Shown: positions 1 to 9,723 of the stretch, one piece after another | How the letters are laid out: each line of letters opens with the position of its first letter | How positions within the stretch are numbered: position 1 is the stretch's first letter | Assembly: GCF_009469605.1 (NCBI RefSeq) | Contig: NZ_SSXU01000003.1 | Span: 248,001 to 312,000 of the forward strand | Reading direction: 5' to 3' | DNA length: 64,000 nt | Source: Zoogloea sp. 1C4 | Lineage (GTDB): Bacteria > Pseudomonadota > Gammaproteobacteria > Burkholderiales > Rhodocyclaceae | Notes under the pieces: generated by a model | What the model saw: the letters and a program-made list of their open reading frames with translations, nothing else | What the model was told of the DNA's origin: nothing | Database searches by the model: none | Made by a program: the position numbers and the translations under genes

Positions 1-287
1 AGCAGCGCGCTGCCGGCGGGCGAGAAGATCGAGACCTTGCCTTCGGCGGCGCTGGCTTCGTGGGGCCAGGCGAGGGTGAGTTCGTATTCGCGGCCGGAGG
101 TTTCCTCGCGGAAGCGGGCGCGGCGGCTGAGGGTGATGAGGTGGTCGGGGGCGGTGTCGACGACGGTGGCCCGGGCGAGCTCGTCGCGCAGGCCGTCCAG
201 ATCGCTGCGGCCGCGGTTCGGCGGCATGGCGAGCAGCATTTCGAGGCGGTCCAGGTCGCAGGCGGTGATGGTGATCTCGGGTTTCAT
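1..287 (-). CDS. rnk: Regulator of nucleoside diphosphate kinase (Rnk-like), C-terminus cut by window edge
   Basis: Reading leftward from an ATG at 287 gives a protein beginning MKPEITITACDLDRLEMLL and running in frame to the edge (about 95 residues). It shows a short N-terminal helical segment followed by a GreA/GreB-type C-terminal domain (..HLITLSRRARFRE...REYELTLAWPHEA...GKVSIFSPAGSALL). This is the layout of Rnk, an RNA-polymerase-binding protein of the GreA family. An AGAGGAAG ribosome site lies just upstream of the ATG. About 40 residues are missing at the window end, so intactness cannot be judged. Confidence 0.8.
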   Translation of the reverse strand, partial: MKPEITITACDLDRLEMLLAMPPNRGRSDLDGLRDELARATVVDTAPDHLITLSRRARFREETSGREYELTLAWPHEASAAEGKVSIFSPAGSAL

Positions 288-458
288 GAGGCTTCCTCTT
301 ACGGATGGTGGCCGGCACGTCGTGGATAGACGCGCCAAAGAAAATGGCCGAATCGTCGCGGGGCGATTCGACCACCAGGAAACCAGCCGTCGGGGCGGGA
401 TGTTCGCCCCTTCACGGTCAGTCCGATAAGACAGACCACGCCGGGCGCGGACGGTTCC

Positions 459-608
459 TCAACCGTAGATCTTGCACATCAGGGGCGACACGGTGTTCTG
501 GCTGAAACGCCCGAGCAGAAAGAAGAACGCGCAGACAAGCAGAAGGCCGATGACCCGGCGGCGGTTGCGCAGCCACCAGGCACGCAGGGCGTCCCGGTCC
601 ACGCTCAC
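459..608 (-). CDS. Small single-pass membrane protein, translationally coupled to orn
   Basis: A 49-residue frame starts at a GTG whose last two bases form the first two of the orn stop codon (GTGA overlap), so it would be translated by ribosomes finishing orn. The protein has a basic N-terminus ([15 protein letters not shown]), one hydrophobic helix (about residues 20-33, [14 protein letters not shown]) and a short tail ending CKIYG. The positive N-terminus predicts the tail in the periplasm. I do not recognise the family. The tight coupling and clean topology argue that it is real, but its length makes this tentative. Confidence 0.5.
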   Translation of the reverse strand: MSVDRDALRAWWLRNRRRVIGLLLVCAFFFLLGRFSQNTVSPLMCKIYG

Positions 609-1150
609 ACCTTCAGGAAGTGTTCGCGGTAGTAGCGCAGTTCGGCGATGGATTCGAGGATGTCGTCCAGGGCCTTGTGGGCACCCTTCTTCTCGAGGCC
701 CTTGTAAACATCCGGGCGCCAGCGGCGGCAGAGCTCCTTGAGGGTGGAGACATCCAGGTTGCGGTAGTGGAAGTAGCCTTCCAGGGTGGGCATGTAGCGG
801 GCCATGAAGCGGCGGTCCTGGCCGATGGAGTTGCCGCACATGGGGGTGGTGCGCGAGGGCACGTACTGCTTCATGAACTCAAGGTAGGTGGCTTCGGCCT
901 CGGCTTCGCTGATGGTGGAGGCCTTGACCCGCTCGATGAGGCCGGAGCGGCCGTGGGTGTTCTTGTTCCACTCGTCCATGCCATCAAGCACCGCGTCGGA
1001 TTGATGCACGGCGATCACCGGGCCTTCGGCCACCACGTCGAGGTTGCTGTTGGTGACGACCATCGCCATTTCGATGATGCGGTCGCTGTCGGGTTCGAGG
1101 CCGGTCATTTCCATGTCCAGCCAGATGAGGTGATTCTGGTCCTGTGCCAT
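605..1150 (-). CDS. orn: Oligoribonuclease
   Basis: This 181-residue DEDDh-family 3'-5' exoribonuclease degrades 2-5 nt RNA to mononucleotides in the cytoplasm and also clears pGpG from cyclic-di-GMP turnover. The start [18 protein letters not shown] carries exonuclease motif I (D..E), motif II is in the [12 protein letters not shown] segment and motif III is in the [14 protein letters not shown] segment (H..D). The length equals the usual family length, which fixes the ATG at 1150 although the frame stays open further upstream. It is transcribed away from the M48 peptidase gene across a 129-bp gap. A diguanylate cyclase also lies in this window (47490-48824). Confidence 0.97.
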   Translation of the reverse strand: MAQDQNHLIWLDMEMTGLEPDSDRIIEMAMVVTNSNLDVVAEGPVIAVHQSDAVLDGMDEWNKNTHGRSGLIERVKASTISEAEAEATYLEFMKQYVPSRTTPMCGNSIGQDRRFMARYMPTLEGYFHYRNLDVSTLKELCRRWRPDVYKGLEKKGAHKALDDILESIAELRYYREHFLKV

Positions 1151-1279
1151 AATCGGCTCGCTTTTTTGGTAAAGGCGCGATTCTACGCCCTGCCCGCCGA
1201 TTTCCACTGCCTTGCAGGCCCTCTGCCCTCCCCGCCGAGCCCGGCTTGCAACCCCACTTCCGACACCCGTTTTTGCCTG

Positions 1280-2533
1280 ATGAACGCCAGCAGCTTTTCC
1301 GCCCTGTTCCTTTTTGCCCTCGGCGCCGGCCTGCTCGTGCGCCTGTGGCTGGCCACGCGCCAGATGCGCCACGTGGCCGCCCACCGGGGCGCGGTGCCGG
1401 CGCCGTTCGCGGCCCGCATCACCCCGGATGCCCACACCAAGGCGGCCGATTACACCGTGGCGCGGGTGCGCCTGGGGGTGGTGGATCTGCTCATCTCGGC
1501 GGCGTTGATGGTGGTGCTCACGGTAGGGGGCGGGCTGCAGGCGCTGCATGATCTGGCCGGGCGCTTCTTCGAGGCCGGCGGGCTGGCCCACGGCGTGGCC
1601 TTCGTCGCGCTGGTGGCGGTGCTGTCGTGGCTGGTGGACCTGCCGCTGACCATCTACCGCAGCTTCGGGCTGGAGGCGCGCTTCGGTTTCAACCGGCTCA
1701 CGCCGGGGCTGTTCGTGGCCGACACGCTCAAGGGCGCGGCCCTGTCGGCCGTCATCGGCCTGCCGCTGATCGCCTTCGTGCTGTGGCTGATGACGGCCAT
1801 GGGCAGCCTGTGGTGGTTTTACGTGTGGGCGTTCTGGCTGGTGTTCAACCTGCTGGTGATGCTGATCTACCCGACCTTCATCGCGCCGCTGTTCAACAAG
1901 TTCAAGCCCCTGGACGACGGCGCCCTGAAAACCCGCATCGAGGCGCTCCTCACCCGCTGCGGCTTCCGCCTGTCGGGCCTGTTCGTGATGGACGGCTCCA
2001 AGCGCTCGGCCCACGGCAATGCCTACTTCACCGGCTTTGGCGCCTCCAAGCGCATCGTGTTCTTCGACACCCTGCTCGACAAGCTCGCCCCGGCCGAGGT
2101 CGAGGCGGTGCTGGCCCACGAGCTCGGCCATTATCACCATCACCACATCTGGAAGCGCCTCGCGGTGATTGGCGCCGGCAGCCTGGCCTTCTTCGCGCTG
2201 CTGGGCCATCTGGCCGGGCAGGCGTGGTTCTTTGAAGGGCTGGGGATGCAGGCCAGCGGCACCGCGCCGACCCTGGTGCTGTTTGCGCTGGTGCTGCCGG
2301 TGTTCACCTTTCCCCTCACCCCGCTGATGAGCCGCTGGTCCCGCAAGCACGAGTTCGAGGCCGACGCCTACGCCGCCAGCCACGCACCGGCCGCCGAGCT
2401 GGTGAGCGCGCTGGTCAAGCTCTACCGGGACAACGCCTCCACGCTCACTCCCGACCCGGTGTATTCCAGCGTGTACGACTCCCACCCCCCCGCGGCGATC
2501 CGCATCGCCCGTCTGCAGGAACTTGCCCGTTGA
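1280..2533 (+). CDS. M48 family (Ste24/HtpX-type) integral membrane metalloprotease
   Basis: This 417-residue membrane zinc protease starts [19 protein letters not shown]. Several hydrophobic helices precede the zinc site HELGH (in [16 protein letters not shown], about residue 280). The third ligand lies in the motif [10 protein letters not shown] near residue 360. Two further helices follow the HExxH helix. This is the Ste24p/CaaX-protease-like subgroup of M48, acting at the inner membrane in protein quality control; its substrate is unknown. The ATG at 1280 was chosen because the upstream reading crosses the orn gene antisense. Its TGA overlaps the start codon of rsgA, so the two are coupled. 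Confidence 0.9.
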   Translation: MNASSFSALFLFALGAGLLVRLWLATRQMRHVAAHRGAVPAPFAARITPDAHTKAADYTVARVRLGVVDLLISAALMVVLTVGGGLQALHDLAGRFFEAGGLAHGVAFVALVAVLSWLVDLPLTIYRSFGLEARFGFNRLTPGLFVADTLKGAALSAVIGLPLIAFVLWLMTAMGSLWWFYVWAFWLVFNLLVMLIYPTFIAPLFNKFKPLDDGALKTRIEALLTRCGFRLSGLFVMDGSKRSAHGNAYFTGFGASKRIVFFDTLLDKLAPAEVEAVLAHELGHYHHHHIWKRLAVIGAGSLAFFALLGHLAGQAWFFEGLGMQASGTAPTLVLFALVLPVFTFPLTPLMSRWSRKHEFEADAYAASHAPAAELVSALVKLYRDNASTLTPDPVYSSVYDSHPPAAIRIARLQELAR

Positions 2534-3423
2534 AAACCACCGGCACCCTCATCGCCGCCTTCGGGCGCCAGTACGAAGTGAAGACCGACGACGGCGAAAT
2601 CCTGCTGTGCGTGCCCCGGGGCAAGAAGAGCGTGTTCGCCTGTGGCGACCGGGTTCAGGTGGCCGGCACCGGCCCCGGCCAGGGCGTCATCGACAAGCTG
2701 ATCGAGCGCACCAGCCTGCTCTACCGCTCGGACGCCTGGCGCCAGAAGCTGATCGCCGCCAACGCCACCCAGGTGGTGATGGTGGTGGCCACCGAGCCGA
2801 GCTTTTCGGATGAGTTTGTGTCGCGCTGCGTGTGCGCCGCCGAAGACCAGCACGTGAAGGTGCTGATCGTCCTCAACAAGACCGACCTGCCCGCCGGGCT
2901 GGCCGACGCCCGGGCGCGCCTTGCGACCTTTGCGGCGCTGGGCTACCCGGTGCTGGAGCTATCCGCGCTGGATGACGTGGAGGCGCTGCGGGCCCGCCTT
3001 ATCGGCGAGACCAGCCTGCTGGTGGGGCAGTCGGGGATGGGTAAATCGACCCTCACCAACGCCCTGATCCCGGAAGCCCGGGCCGAGACGCGGGAGATCT
3101 CGGAAGTGCTGGATACCGGCAAGCACACCACCACCTTCGCCCGGCTGTATCCGCTGCCCGAAGGCGGCGGCATCATCGACAGCCCGGGGATGCAGACCTT
3201 CGGGCTGGTCCATCTGAGCTCCGAAGCGCTCGAGGCGAGCTTTCCGGAATTCCGCCCGTATTCGGGGCAGTGCCGTTTCCGCGATTGCCGCCACGACACC
3301 GAGCCGGGCTGCGCCCTGCGCGAGGCGGCCGAGGCCGGCAAGATCAACGACCACCGGCTGAGGCAGTTTCTGGAGTTCCGCGCCGAGTGCGAGAGCGCCC
3401 GGCGCCAGGCCCAGGGCTGGTAA
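2530..3423 (+). CDS. rsgA: Ribosome small-subunit-dependent GTPase RsgA
   Basis: This 297-residue circularly permuted GTPase matures the 30S subunit. Domains in order are an N-terminal OB fold (1-70), then G4 (NKTD, about 117), G1 (GQSGMGKST, about 167) and G3 (DSPGM), the permuted order typical of RsgA/YjeQ. A C-terminal zinc-finger helical domain has the ligands C-R-F-R-D-C-R-H and a following C. The start is TTG at 2530, overlapping the TGA of the protease gene by four bases, with an AGGA element upstream. It ends 3 bp before the convergent Anbu gene. Confidence 0.95.
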   Translation: MKTTGTLIAAFGRQYEVKTDDGEILLCVPRGKKSVFACGDRVQVAGTGPGQGVIDKLIERTSLLYRSDAWRQKLIAANATQVVMVVATEPSFSDEFVSRCVCAAEDQHVKVLIVLNKTDLPAGLADARARLATFAALGYPVLELSALDDVEALRARLIGETSLLVGQSGMGKSTLTNALIPEARAETREISEVLDTGKHTTTFARLYPLPEGGGIIDSPGMQTFGLVHLSSEALEASFPEFRPYSGQCRFRDCRHDTEPGCALREAAEAGKINDHRLRQFLEFRAECESARRQAQGW

Positions 3424-3426
3424 GGC

Positions 3427-4176
3427 TTACGACTGCTCGCCCGAATCCAGCCAGTCGGGGTTGGGCAGCTCGTCGAAGGCGTGGCCGAGGGCCTCGCTCC
3501 AGCGGTTGCGGATCATTGCGAAGTATTCGTTCTTCGCGTCGATGCTGATGTGCGAAGCGATCTTCAGCTCGTTGGTCTTGAGGATGGTCAGATCCAGCGG
3601 GACGCCCACCGACAGGTTGGAGCGGATCGTCGAATCCATCGAGATCAGCGCCAGCTTGGCGGCTTCGTCGAGGCTGGTGTAACGCTTCACCACGCGGTCG
3701 ATGATGGGCTTGCCGTACTTGGATTCGCCGATCTGGAAGTACGGGGTGTCGGGCGTCGCCTCGATGAAGTTGCCGGCGGCGTAGATATGGAACAGGCGCG
3801 GCTGCTCGGTGCCGATCTGGCCACCGAGGATCAGCGCCGCGGTGAAGTCGATGCCGAAGTTCTTCAGCGCCTCGGCGTCACGGCGATGCACTTCGCGCAG
3901 CATCTCACCCACATGGCGGGCGGCCTCGAACATGTTGGGCACCGACCAGAGGTTCTCGCGCCCGTCCTGGGCGGCCATGGCTTCCCGCAGCATCGACACG
4001 AGCTGCTGGGTGATCGCGAGGTTGCCGGAGCTCATCAGCACCAGCACGCGCTCGCCAGGGCGCTGGAAAATGCTCGTCTTGCGGAAGGTGTTGATGTGGT
4101 CGACGCCGGCGTTGGTACGGGAGTCCGACAGGAACACCATACCCGCGTCGAGCAGCATGCTGACACAGTAGGTCAT
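3427..4176 (-). CDS. Anbu / betaproteobacterial proteasome-related peptidase
   Basis: This 249-residue Ntn-hydrolase has the proteasome beta-subunit fold. After Met removal the N-terminal residue is Thr (MTYCVSMLLDAGMVFLSDSRTNAG), followed by the characteristic SDSRTNAG strand and FRKTSIFQ. Anbu forms open-ring, non-20S assemblies whose substrates are poorly known. In many genomes it is grouped with alpha-E, transglutaminase-like and ATP-grasp genes. Here the neighbours are rsgA (convergent) and a MerR gene, so it stands alone within this window. The start is fixed by the need for an N-terminal Thr. Confidence 0.88.
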   Translation of the reverse strand: MTYCVSMLLDAGMVFLSDSRTNAGVDHINTFRKTSIFQRPGERVLVLMSSGNLAITQQLVSMLREAMAAQDGRENLWSVPNMFEAARHVGEMLREVHRRDAEALKNFGIDFTAALILGGQIGTEQPRLFHIYAAGNFIEATPDTPYFQIGESKYGKPIIDRVVKRYTSLDEAAKLALISMDSTIRSNLSVGVPLDLTILKTNELKIASHISIDAKNEYFAMIRNRWSEALGHAFDELPNPDWLDSGEQS

Positions 4177-4287
4177 GGGAAGCCTCGGGGGGAAATCGGG
4201 TCGTGAAGATGAGTGGCGGTGCAGGAACGCACCGCCGGCGTGTGTTGCATGCCTGGCCGGTCGGAGGCGCGGACGCCTCCGGCGGCT

Positions 4288-4665
4288 TCAGCCCTGCAGG
4301 AGCTGCAGGATGGACTTGATCTCGGAGCGGACGGACACCAGCTGCTCGCGCAGGCTGACGGATTCTTCCGCATCCTCGCGCTTGCGGGCCGCCACCTCGT
4401 CGAGGCGGTTGCGCGCCCCGGAGATGGTGAAGCCGTCCTGATACAACAATTCACGGATCCGGCGGATCAGCAGCACCTCGTGGTGCTGGTAATAACGCCG
4501 GTTTCCGCCGCGCTTGACGGGGCGCAGCTGGGTGAATTCCTGCTCCCAGTAGCGCAGCACATGGGGTTTGACCCCGCACAGGTCGCTCACCTCACCGATG
4601 GTGAAGTAACGCTTGGCGGGGATGGGCGGCAGTTCTATGGCTGCCGGGGCATCACTTTGCAACAT
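4288..4665 (-). CDS. MerR-family transcriptional regulator downstream of ihfA
   Basis: This 125-residue protein has an N-terminal winged helix-turn-helix ([25 protein letters not shown], about residues 20-45, then the wing [11 protein letters not shown]). A coiled dimerisation helix follows ([25 protein letters not shown]). No C-terminal cysteine cluster or effector domain is present, so a metal or drug ligand cannot be named. It overlaps the 3' end of ihfA by 14 bases and is the last gene of the translation operon, an arrangement widespread in beta- and gammaproteobacteria. Confidence 0.9.
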   Translation of the reverse strand: MLQSDAPAAIELPPIPAKRYFTIGEVSDLCGVKPHVLRYWEQEFTQLRPVKRGGNRRYYQHHEVLLIRRIRELLYQDGFTISGARNRLDEVAARKREDAEESVSLREQLVSVRSEIKSILQLLQG

Positions 4666-4957
4666 CGCTCAGTTGCTCCACATTGGCCTTCAGCTTCTGG
4701 CTGGCGTGGAAAGTCACCACGCGCCGGGCCGTGATCGGAATCTCTTCGCCGGTTTTGGGATTGCGACCCGGTCGCTGGGGCTTCTCGCGCAACTGGAAGT
4801 TGCCAAAGCCCGAGAGCTTGACGCAATCGCCCCGCTCCAGCGCCAGCCGGATCTCCTCGAAGAAGCACTCCACCATATCCTTGGCTTCGCGCTTGTTGAG
4901 GCCAACCTGTTCAAAAAGCATGTCGGCGAGTTCCGCCTTGGTCAGAGTTGCTGCCAT
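4652..4957 (-). CDS. ihfA: Integration host factor subunit alpha
   Basis: This 101-residue DNA-bending protein of the HU/IHF family starts [29 protein letters not shown]. It carries the beta-arm signature [23 protein letters not shown] with the intercalating proline in GRNPKTG. It pairs with IhfB, encoded at 16785-17069 in this window. It follows pheT by 6 bp, the classical pheST-ihfA arrangement. Confidence 0.97.
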   Translation of the reverse strand: MAATLTKAELADMLFEQVGLNKREAKDMVECFFEEIRLALERGDCVKLSGFGNFQLREKPQRPGRNPKTGEEIPITARRVVTFHASQKLKANVEQLSDVAK

Positions 4958-4963
4958 GACGCG

Positions 4964-7342
4964 TCAACCCCTGAGTTTCGCGCCGAGATTTTCCTCGGCA
5001 TGACGGGTCAACAAAACCATCGCGGCATCCACTTCTGCATCCTCCAGGGTTCGCTGAGTTTCTTGCATAACTACGCGGAAAGCAAGGCTTTTCCGGCCGG
5101 GCTCGATACCTTTACCCTGGTACTGGTCGAACAGTTCGACCCGCTGGACGATGGCCGGCGCGACCGCCTCGAGGCCTTCCAGCAGGCTCGCCGATGCCAC
5201 CGCCTGATCGACCACCAGGGCCAGATCGCGGGTGACCGCCGGGAAGCGCGAGACCTCGCGATAAGCCGGCATCACGGTACCCAGCATTGCGTCGAGTTCG
5301 ATCTCGAAGACCACCGGCGCAGTGCCCAGCTCGTAGCGCTGGACCCAGATCGGGTGGAGTTCGCCGATGAAGCCGATCTCCCGGCCGTCGAGCACCACGC
5401 GGGCCGAACGCCCCGGATGGAGCGCCGGATGGGTGGCGCGCTCGAACTTGGCGACGCGCGGCAGCAGCAGCGCTTCGAGATCCGCCTTGGCGTCGAAGAA
5501 ATCCACGTTGCGGTTGGCCTCGCCCCATTGCTCGGGCTTGGCAAAGCCGGCGGCCAGGGCCGCCAGGCGGATCGGCTGATGGAAACCCTCAACTGGCTGA
5601 CCGGCCGGATCGCGACGGAAGCAGCGACCGATCTCGAACACGCGGACGCGGTTGGTCTGGCGCTTGCGGTTGGTGACCACATTGGCCACCAGGCCGCCGA
5701 TCAGGCTGGAGCGCATCACGCTCATCTGGCTGGCGATCGGGTTGGCGAGGCGCACCGGATCGGTATTGCCGGCGAAATCCTTCTCCCAGGCTTCTTCGAC
5801 GAAGGCGAAGTTGATGACTTCCTGGTATTCACGGCCAGCCACCAGACGGCGCACCGACATGGTGTCGCGCCTGGCTTCGGGCCGCGGCAGCATGGTGATC
5901 GGGCCGCGCGGAGCGTGGGTCGGGATGTTGTCGTAGCCGTGCAGACGGGCGATCTCTTCGATCAGGTCTTCCTCGATCTCCACGTCGAAACGGTAGGACG
6001 GCGGGGTGACGATGAAGTCGTCGCCGTCGCGCACCACGTCGAGCTCGAGGCGCCGGAACATCTCGGCCACGTCGTCGGCGCCGAGCTGGATGCCCAGCAC
6101 ACGGCGCACGCGGCTGGCGCGCAGACGGATCGGCGCGCGCTGGGGCAGCTTGTCAGTCGCCACGGCCTCGACCACCGGGCCGGGCTGGCCGCCGCAGATG
6201 TCGAGGATCAGGCGGGTGGCGCGCTCGATAGCCTTCGGCGCGAGGGCGAAATCGACGCCACGCTCGAAGCGATAGGACGCATCCGACGAGAAGCCGTAGG
6301 CGCGGGCCCGGCCGGCGATGGCGTCGGGCGCGAAGAAGGCGCTCTCGAGGAACAGATCGGTGGTGTCGAGGGTGATCCCGCTCTCCTCGCCACCCATCAC
6401 GCCGGCCATGGCCAGCGCACGGCTGTCGTCGGCGATCAGCAGGGTGTCGGCGGCGGGTGTGATGGTCTGGCCGTTGAGGAGCAGCAACTGCTCGCCGGCC
6501 TTGGGCAGCCGGGCGTGGATCGCGCCGGACAGCTTGGCATCGTCAAAGGCGTGCAGCGGCTGGCCGATCTCGAGCATCACATAGTTGGTGACATCCACCA
6601 GCGCGCTGATCGAACGGATGCCGCTCCGCGCAAGGCGCTGCTTCATCCATTCGGGCGTCGGGGCCTTGGCGTCGACGCCGCGGATCACCCGGCCGCAGTA
6701 GCGCGGGCAGGCTTCGGGGGCGTCGAGCACCACGGCGCGGGTCGCGTCGATGGTCGGGGCAACGGGCTCGCACGCCGGCAGGCTGAGGGCCGCGCCGGTG
6801 AGGCCGGCCACTTCGCGGGCGATGCCGGAGAGGCTCAGGCAGTCGGCCCGGTTCGGGGTCAGCTTGATGGTGAACAGGGTGTCGTTGAGGGCGAGGTATT
6901 CGCGCAGATCGTTGCCGACCGGGGCATCCTCGGGCAGCACCAGGAGGCCGCTGCTCTCTTCCGAGATGCCCAGCTCCTTGGCCGAACACAGCATGCCGAA
7001 GGACTCGACGCCGCGCAGCTTGGCCGCCTTGATGCCGAAACCGGCCAGATCGGCGCCCACCAGCGCGCACGGGATCTTGATGCCAGCCGCCGCGTTGGGC
7101 GCGCCGCAGACGATCTGCAAGAGCTCGCCCTGCCCCGCGTCCACCTTGCAGACGCGCAGCTTGTCGGCGTTGGGGTGCTTCTCGGCTTCGACGATCTGGG
7201 CAACCACGACTTTGGAGAACACCGCGGCGACGCCGTCCTGTTCTTCCACTTCCAGCCCCGCCATGGTGAGCAAATGCCCGAGCTGGTCCGAATCCAGCGC
7301 CGGACTGACGAAACTGCGCAACCAGAGTTCTGAGAATTGCAT
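4964..7342 (-). CDS. pheT: Phenylalanine--tRNA ligase beta subunit
   Basis: At 792 residues this is the usual length for the large subunit of the alpha2-beta2 synthetase. It begins MQFSELWLRSFVSPALDSDQLGHLLTMAGLEVEE. It contains the EMAP/OB tRNA-binding domain (about 40-150), the B3/B4 editing domain (about 210-400), B5 and the C-terminal ferredoxin-like anticodon-binding domain (about 695-792, YREVSRFPAVTRDLALVVD). It lies 9 bp behind pheS and is translated from the same message. Confidence 0.98.
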   Translation of the reverse strand: MQFSELWLRSFVSPALDSDQLGHLLTMAGLEVEEQDGVAAVFSKVVVAQIVEAEKHPNADKLRVCKVDAGQGELLQIVCGAPNAAAGIKIPCALVGADLAGFGIKAAKLRGVESFGMLCSAKELGISEESSGLLVLPEDAPVGNDLREYLALNDTLFTIKLTPNRADCLSLSGIAREVAGLTGAALSLPACEPVAPTIDATRAVVLDAPEACPRYCGRVIRGVDAKAPTPEWMKQRLARSGIRSISALVDVTNYVMLEIGQPLHAFDDAKLSGAIHARLPKAGEQLLLLNGQTITPAADTLLIADDSRALAMAGVMGGEESGITLDTTDLFLESAFFAPDAIAGRARAYGFSSDASYRFERGVDFALAPKAIERATRLILDICGGQPGPVVEAVATDKLPQRAPIRLRASRVRRVLGIQLGADDVAEMFRRLELDVVRDGDDFIVTPPSYRFDVEIEEDLIEEIARLHGYDNIPTHAPRGPITMLPRPEARRDTMSVRRLVAGREYQEVINFAFVEEAWEKDFAGNTDPVRLANPIASQMSVMRSSLIGGLVANVVTNRKRQTNRVRVFEIGRCFRRDPAGQPVEGFHQPIRLAALAAGFAKPEQWGEANRNVDFFDAKADLEALLLPRVAKFERATHPALHPGRSARVVLDGREIGFIGELHPIWVQRYELGTAPVVFEIELDAMLGTVMPAYREVSRFPAVTRDLALVVDQAVASASLLEGLEAVAPAIVQRVELFDQYQGKGIEPGRKSLAFRVVMQETQRTLEDAEVDAAMVLLTRHAEENLGAKLRG

Positions 7343-7351
7343 GGCTTGGGC

Positions 7352-8386
<1,035 letters not shown>

Positions 8387-8410
8387 TCAGTCTTATCCCG
8401 GGTTCAGGAC

Positions 8411-8440
8411 AAAAAAAAGGAGGCCAGGCCTCCTTTTTTC
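8411..8440 (-). terminator. Intrinsic terminator between rplT and pheS
   Basis: A GGAGGCC/GGCCTCC inverted repeat is flanked by A8 on one side and T6 on the other. Read leftward after rplT it gives a GC stem followed by a T-tract. Because pheS follows within 30 bases, it probably reduces rather than abolishes read-through from the ribosomal protein genes into pheST. Confidence 0.75.
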
Positions 8441-8453
8441 GTGCTGCGGAAAC

Positions 8454-8813
8454 TTACGCAGCGAGCTTGGCCTTGGCTTGTTCGGCGAGCGCCGCAAAAG
8501 CGGGCTTGTCAAACACGGCCAGATCGGCCAGAACCTTGCGGTCCACTTCGATGGAAGCCTTCTTCAGGCCGTTCATGAAGCGGCTGTAGGTCAGACCGAC
8601 TTCACGCGCAGCGGCGTTGATACGGGCGATCCACAGGGCACGGAACTGACGCTTGCGCTGACGACGGTCACGGTAGGCATATTGCCCAGCCTTCATCACC
8701 GCCTGCTTGGCGATCCGGTATACGTTCTTGCGACGGCCGCGGTAACCCTTGGCTTGGTCGAGGACTTTTTTGTGACGGGCACGTGCGGTTACACCGCGCT
8801 TAACTCGGGGCAT
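8454..8813 (-). CDS. rplT: 50S ribosomal protein L20
   Basis: This 119-residue, strongly basic protein has the L20 start [33 protein letters not shown] and the conserved segment [22 protein letters not shown]. It binds 23S rRNA during early 50S assembly and in many bacteria autoregulates rpmI-rplT. An AGGAGAACGC ribosome site precedes the ATG, 14 bases after the rpmI stop. Confidence 0.98.
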   Translation of the reverse strand: MPRVKRGVTARARHKKVLDQAKGYRGRRKNVYRIAKQAVMKAGQYAYRDRRQRKRQFRALWIARINAAAREVGLTYSRFMNGLKKASIEVDRKVLADLAVFDKPAFAALAEQAKAKLAA

Positions 8814-8827
8814 TGCGTTCTCCTAGA

Positions 8828-9025
8828 TCAGGCGTAGGGCATCATGGCGCGGATGGACTTTTCGTCCGCAGCGTGAACGGCAGTCATGCCGCGCAGCTGG
8901 CGCTTGCTCTTGGTCGTCTTCTTGGTCAGGATGTGGCGCTTGAACGCCTGCGAACGCTTGATGCTACCGCTAGAGCGGATCTTGAACCGCTTGGCGGCCC
9001 CGCTCTTGGTCTTCATCTTGGGCAT
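8828..9025 (-). CDS. rpmI: 50S ribosomal protein L35
   Basis: This 65-residue basic protein starts [15 protein letters not shown] and contains the L35 signature [28 protein letters not shown]. It sits between infC and rplT as in most proteobacteria. A 149-base untranslated stretch separates it from infC. Confidence 0.98.
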   Translation of the reverse strand: MPKMKTKSGAAKRFKIRSSGSIKRSQAFKRHILTKKTTKSKRQLRGMTAVHAADEKSIRAMMPYA

Positions 9026-9105
9026 GAAGTACTCCAGCTTATGTCATGGCCCCGGGTGGTTTTCGACTTCCGAAAACGCTTCAACAACCCGTCACCACTT
9101 GTTTC

Positions 9106-9127
9106 CGGCGGACTATCCTGTCCGCCG
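9106..9127 (-). promoter_or_regulatory. Hairpin in the infC-rpmI spacer, possible L20 control element
   Basis: The spacer between infC and rpmI is unusually long for this operon (149 bases). It contains an 8-bp perfect stem CGGCGGAC/GTCCGCCG around a 6-base loop. No T-tract follows in the direction of transcription, so it is not an intrinsic terminator. L20-dependent translational control acts in this spacer in E. coli. Whether the same mechanism works here is inference. Confidence 0.35.
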
Positions 9128-9174
9128 TATTCCGGCACCTGACAAACGCCAGGGCACCGGGAATTCCTTGAAGC

Positions 9175-9696
9175 TCAGTGCTTCTTCTTCGGCGCGATGA
9201 CCATGATCATCTGGCGCCCTTCCATCTTCGGCATCTGCTCGACCTGACCGATCTCTTCCAGATCGTTCTTGACGCGCTCGAGCTGACGCATGCCGAATTC
9301 CTGGTGAGCCATTTCACGGCCACGGAAGCGGAGGGTCACCTTCGCCTTGTCGCCTTCGTTCAGGAACTTGATGAGGTTACGCAGCTTGATCTGGTAGTCG
9401 TTCTCGTCCGTACCCGGACGGAGCTTCACTTCCTTGACCTGGATCTGCTTCTGCTTCTGCTTGGCTTCGTGGGCCCGCTTGGCTTCTTCGTACTTGTACT
9501 TGCCGAAGTCCATCAAGCGGCACACGGGCGGCTTGGCCATCGGTGCGATCTCGACGAGATCCACACCGGCTTCATCCGCTGCTTCCAGGGCAGCACGCAA
9601 AGTGACGATGCCGATCTGCTCACCGTCCTCACCTGTCAAACGCACCTCCGGCGCATTGATTTCGCCGTTGACGCGCAGCTTCTTATCCTGAGCGAT
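9175..9696 (-). CDS. infC: Translation initiation factor IF-3, non-AUG (ATC) start
   Basis: This 173-residue factor blocks premature 50S joining and proofreads initiation codons. The expected N-terminus, [30 protein letters not shown], is preceded by ATC at 9694-9696 rather than ATG. A GGAG box lies nine bases upstream and no ATG, GTG or TTG fits closer to the family start. The linker helix ([36 protein letters not shown]) and C-terminal domain are complete. Rare start codons in infC are known to give autoregulation because IF-3 rejects them. It is 27 bases downstream of thrS. Confidence 0.95.
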   Translation of the reverse strand: MAQDKKLRVNGEINAPEVRLTGEDGEQIGIVTLRAALEAADEAGVDLVEIAPMAKPPVCRLMDFGKYKYEEAKRAHEAKQKQKQIQVKEVKLRPGTDENDYQIKLRNLIKFLNEGDKAKVTLRFRGREMAHQEFGMRQLERVKNDLEEIGQVEQMPKMEGRQMIMVIAPKKKH

Positions 9697-9723
9697 GGTT
9701 TAATTCTCCAAAAAAACAAAAAG

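Noticed and set aside
37-505. Rightward small genes at the left edge
   Set aside because: They lie antisense to rnk, whose leftward product is recognisable, and have no coding character of their own.
4613-7333. Rightward 906-codon open frame opposite pheT
   Set aside because: It mirrors pheT in the complementary phase and has no recognisable motif or ribosome site.
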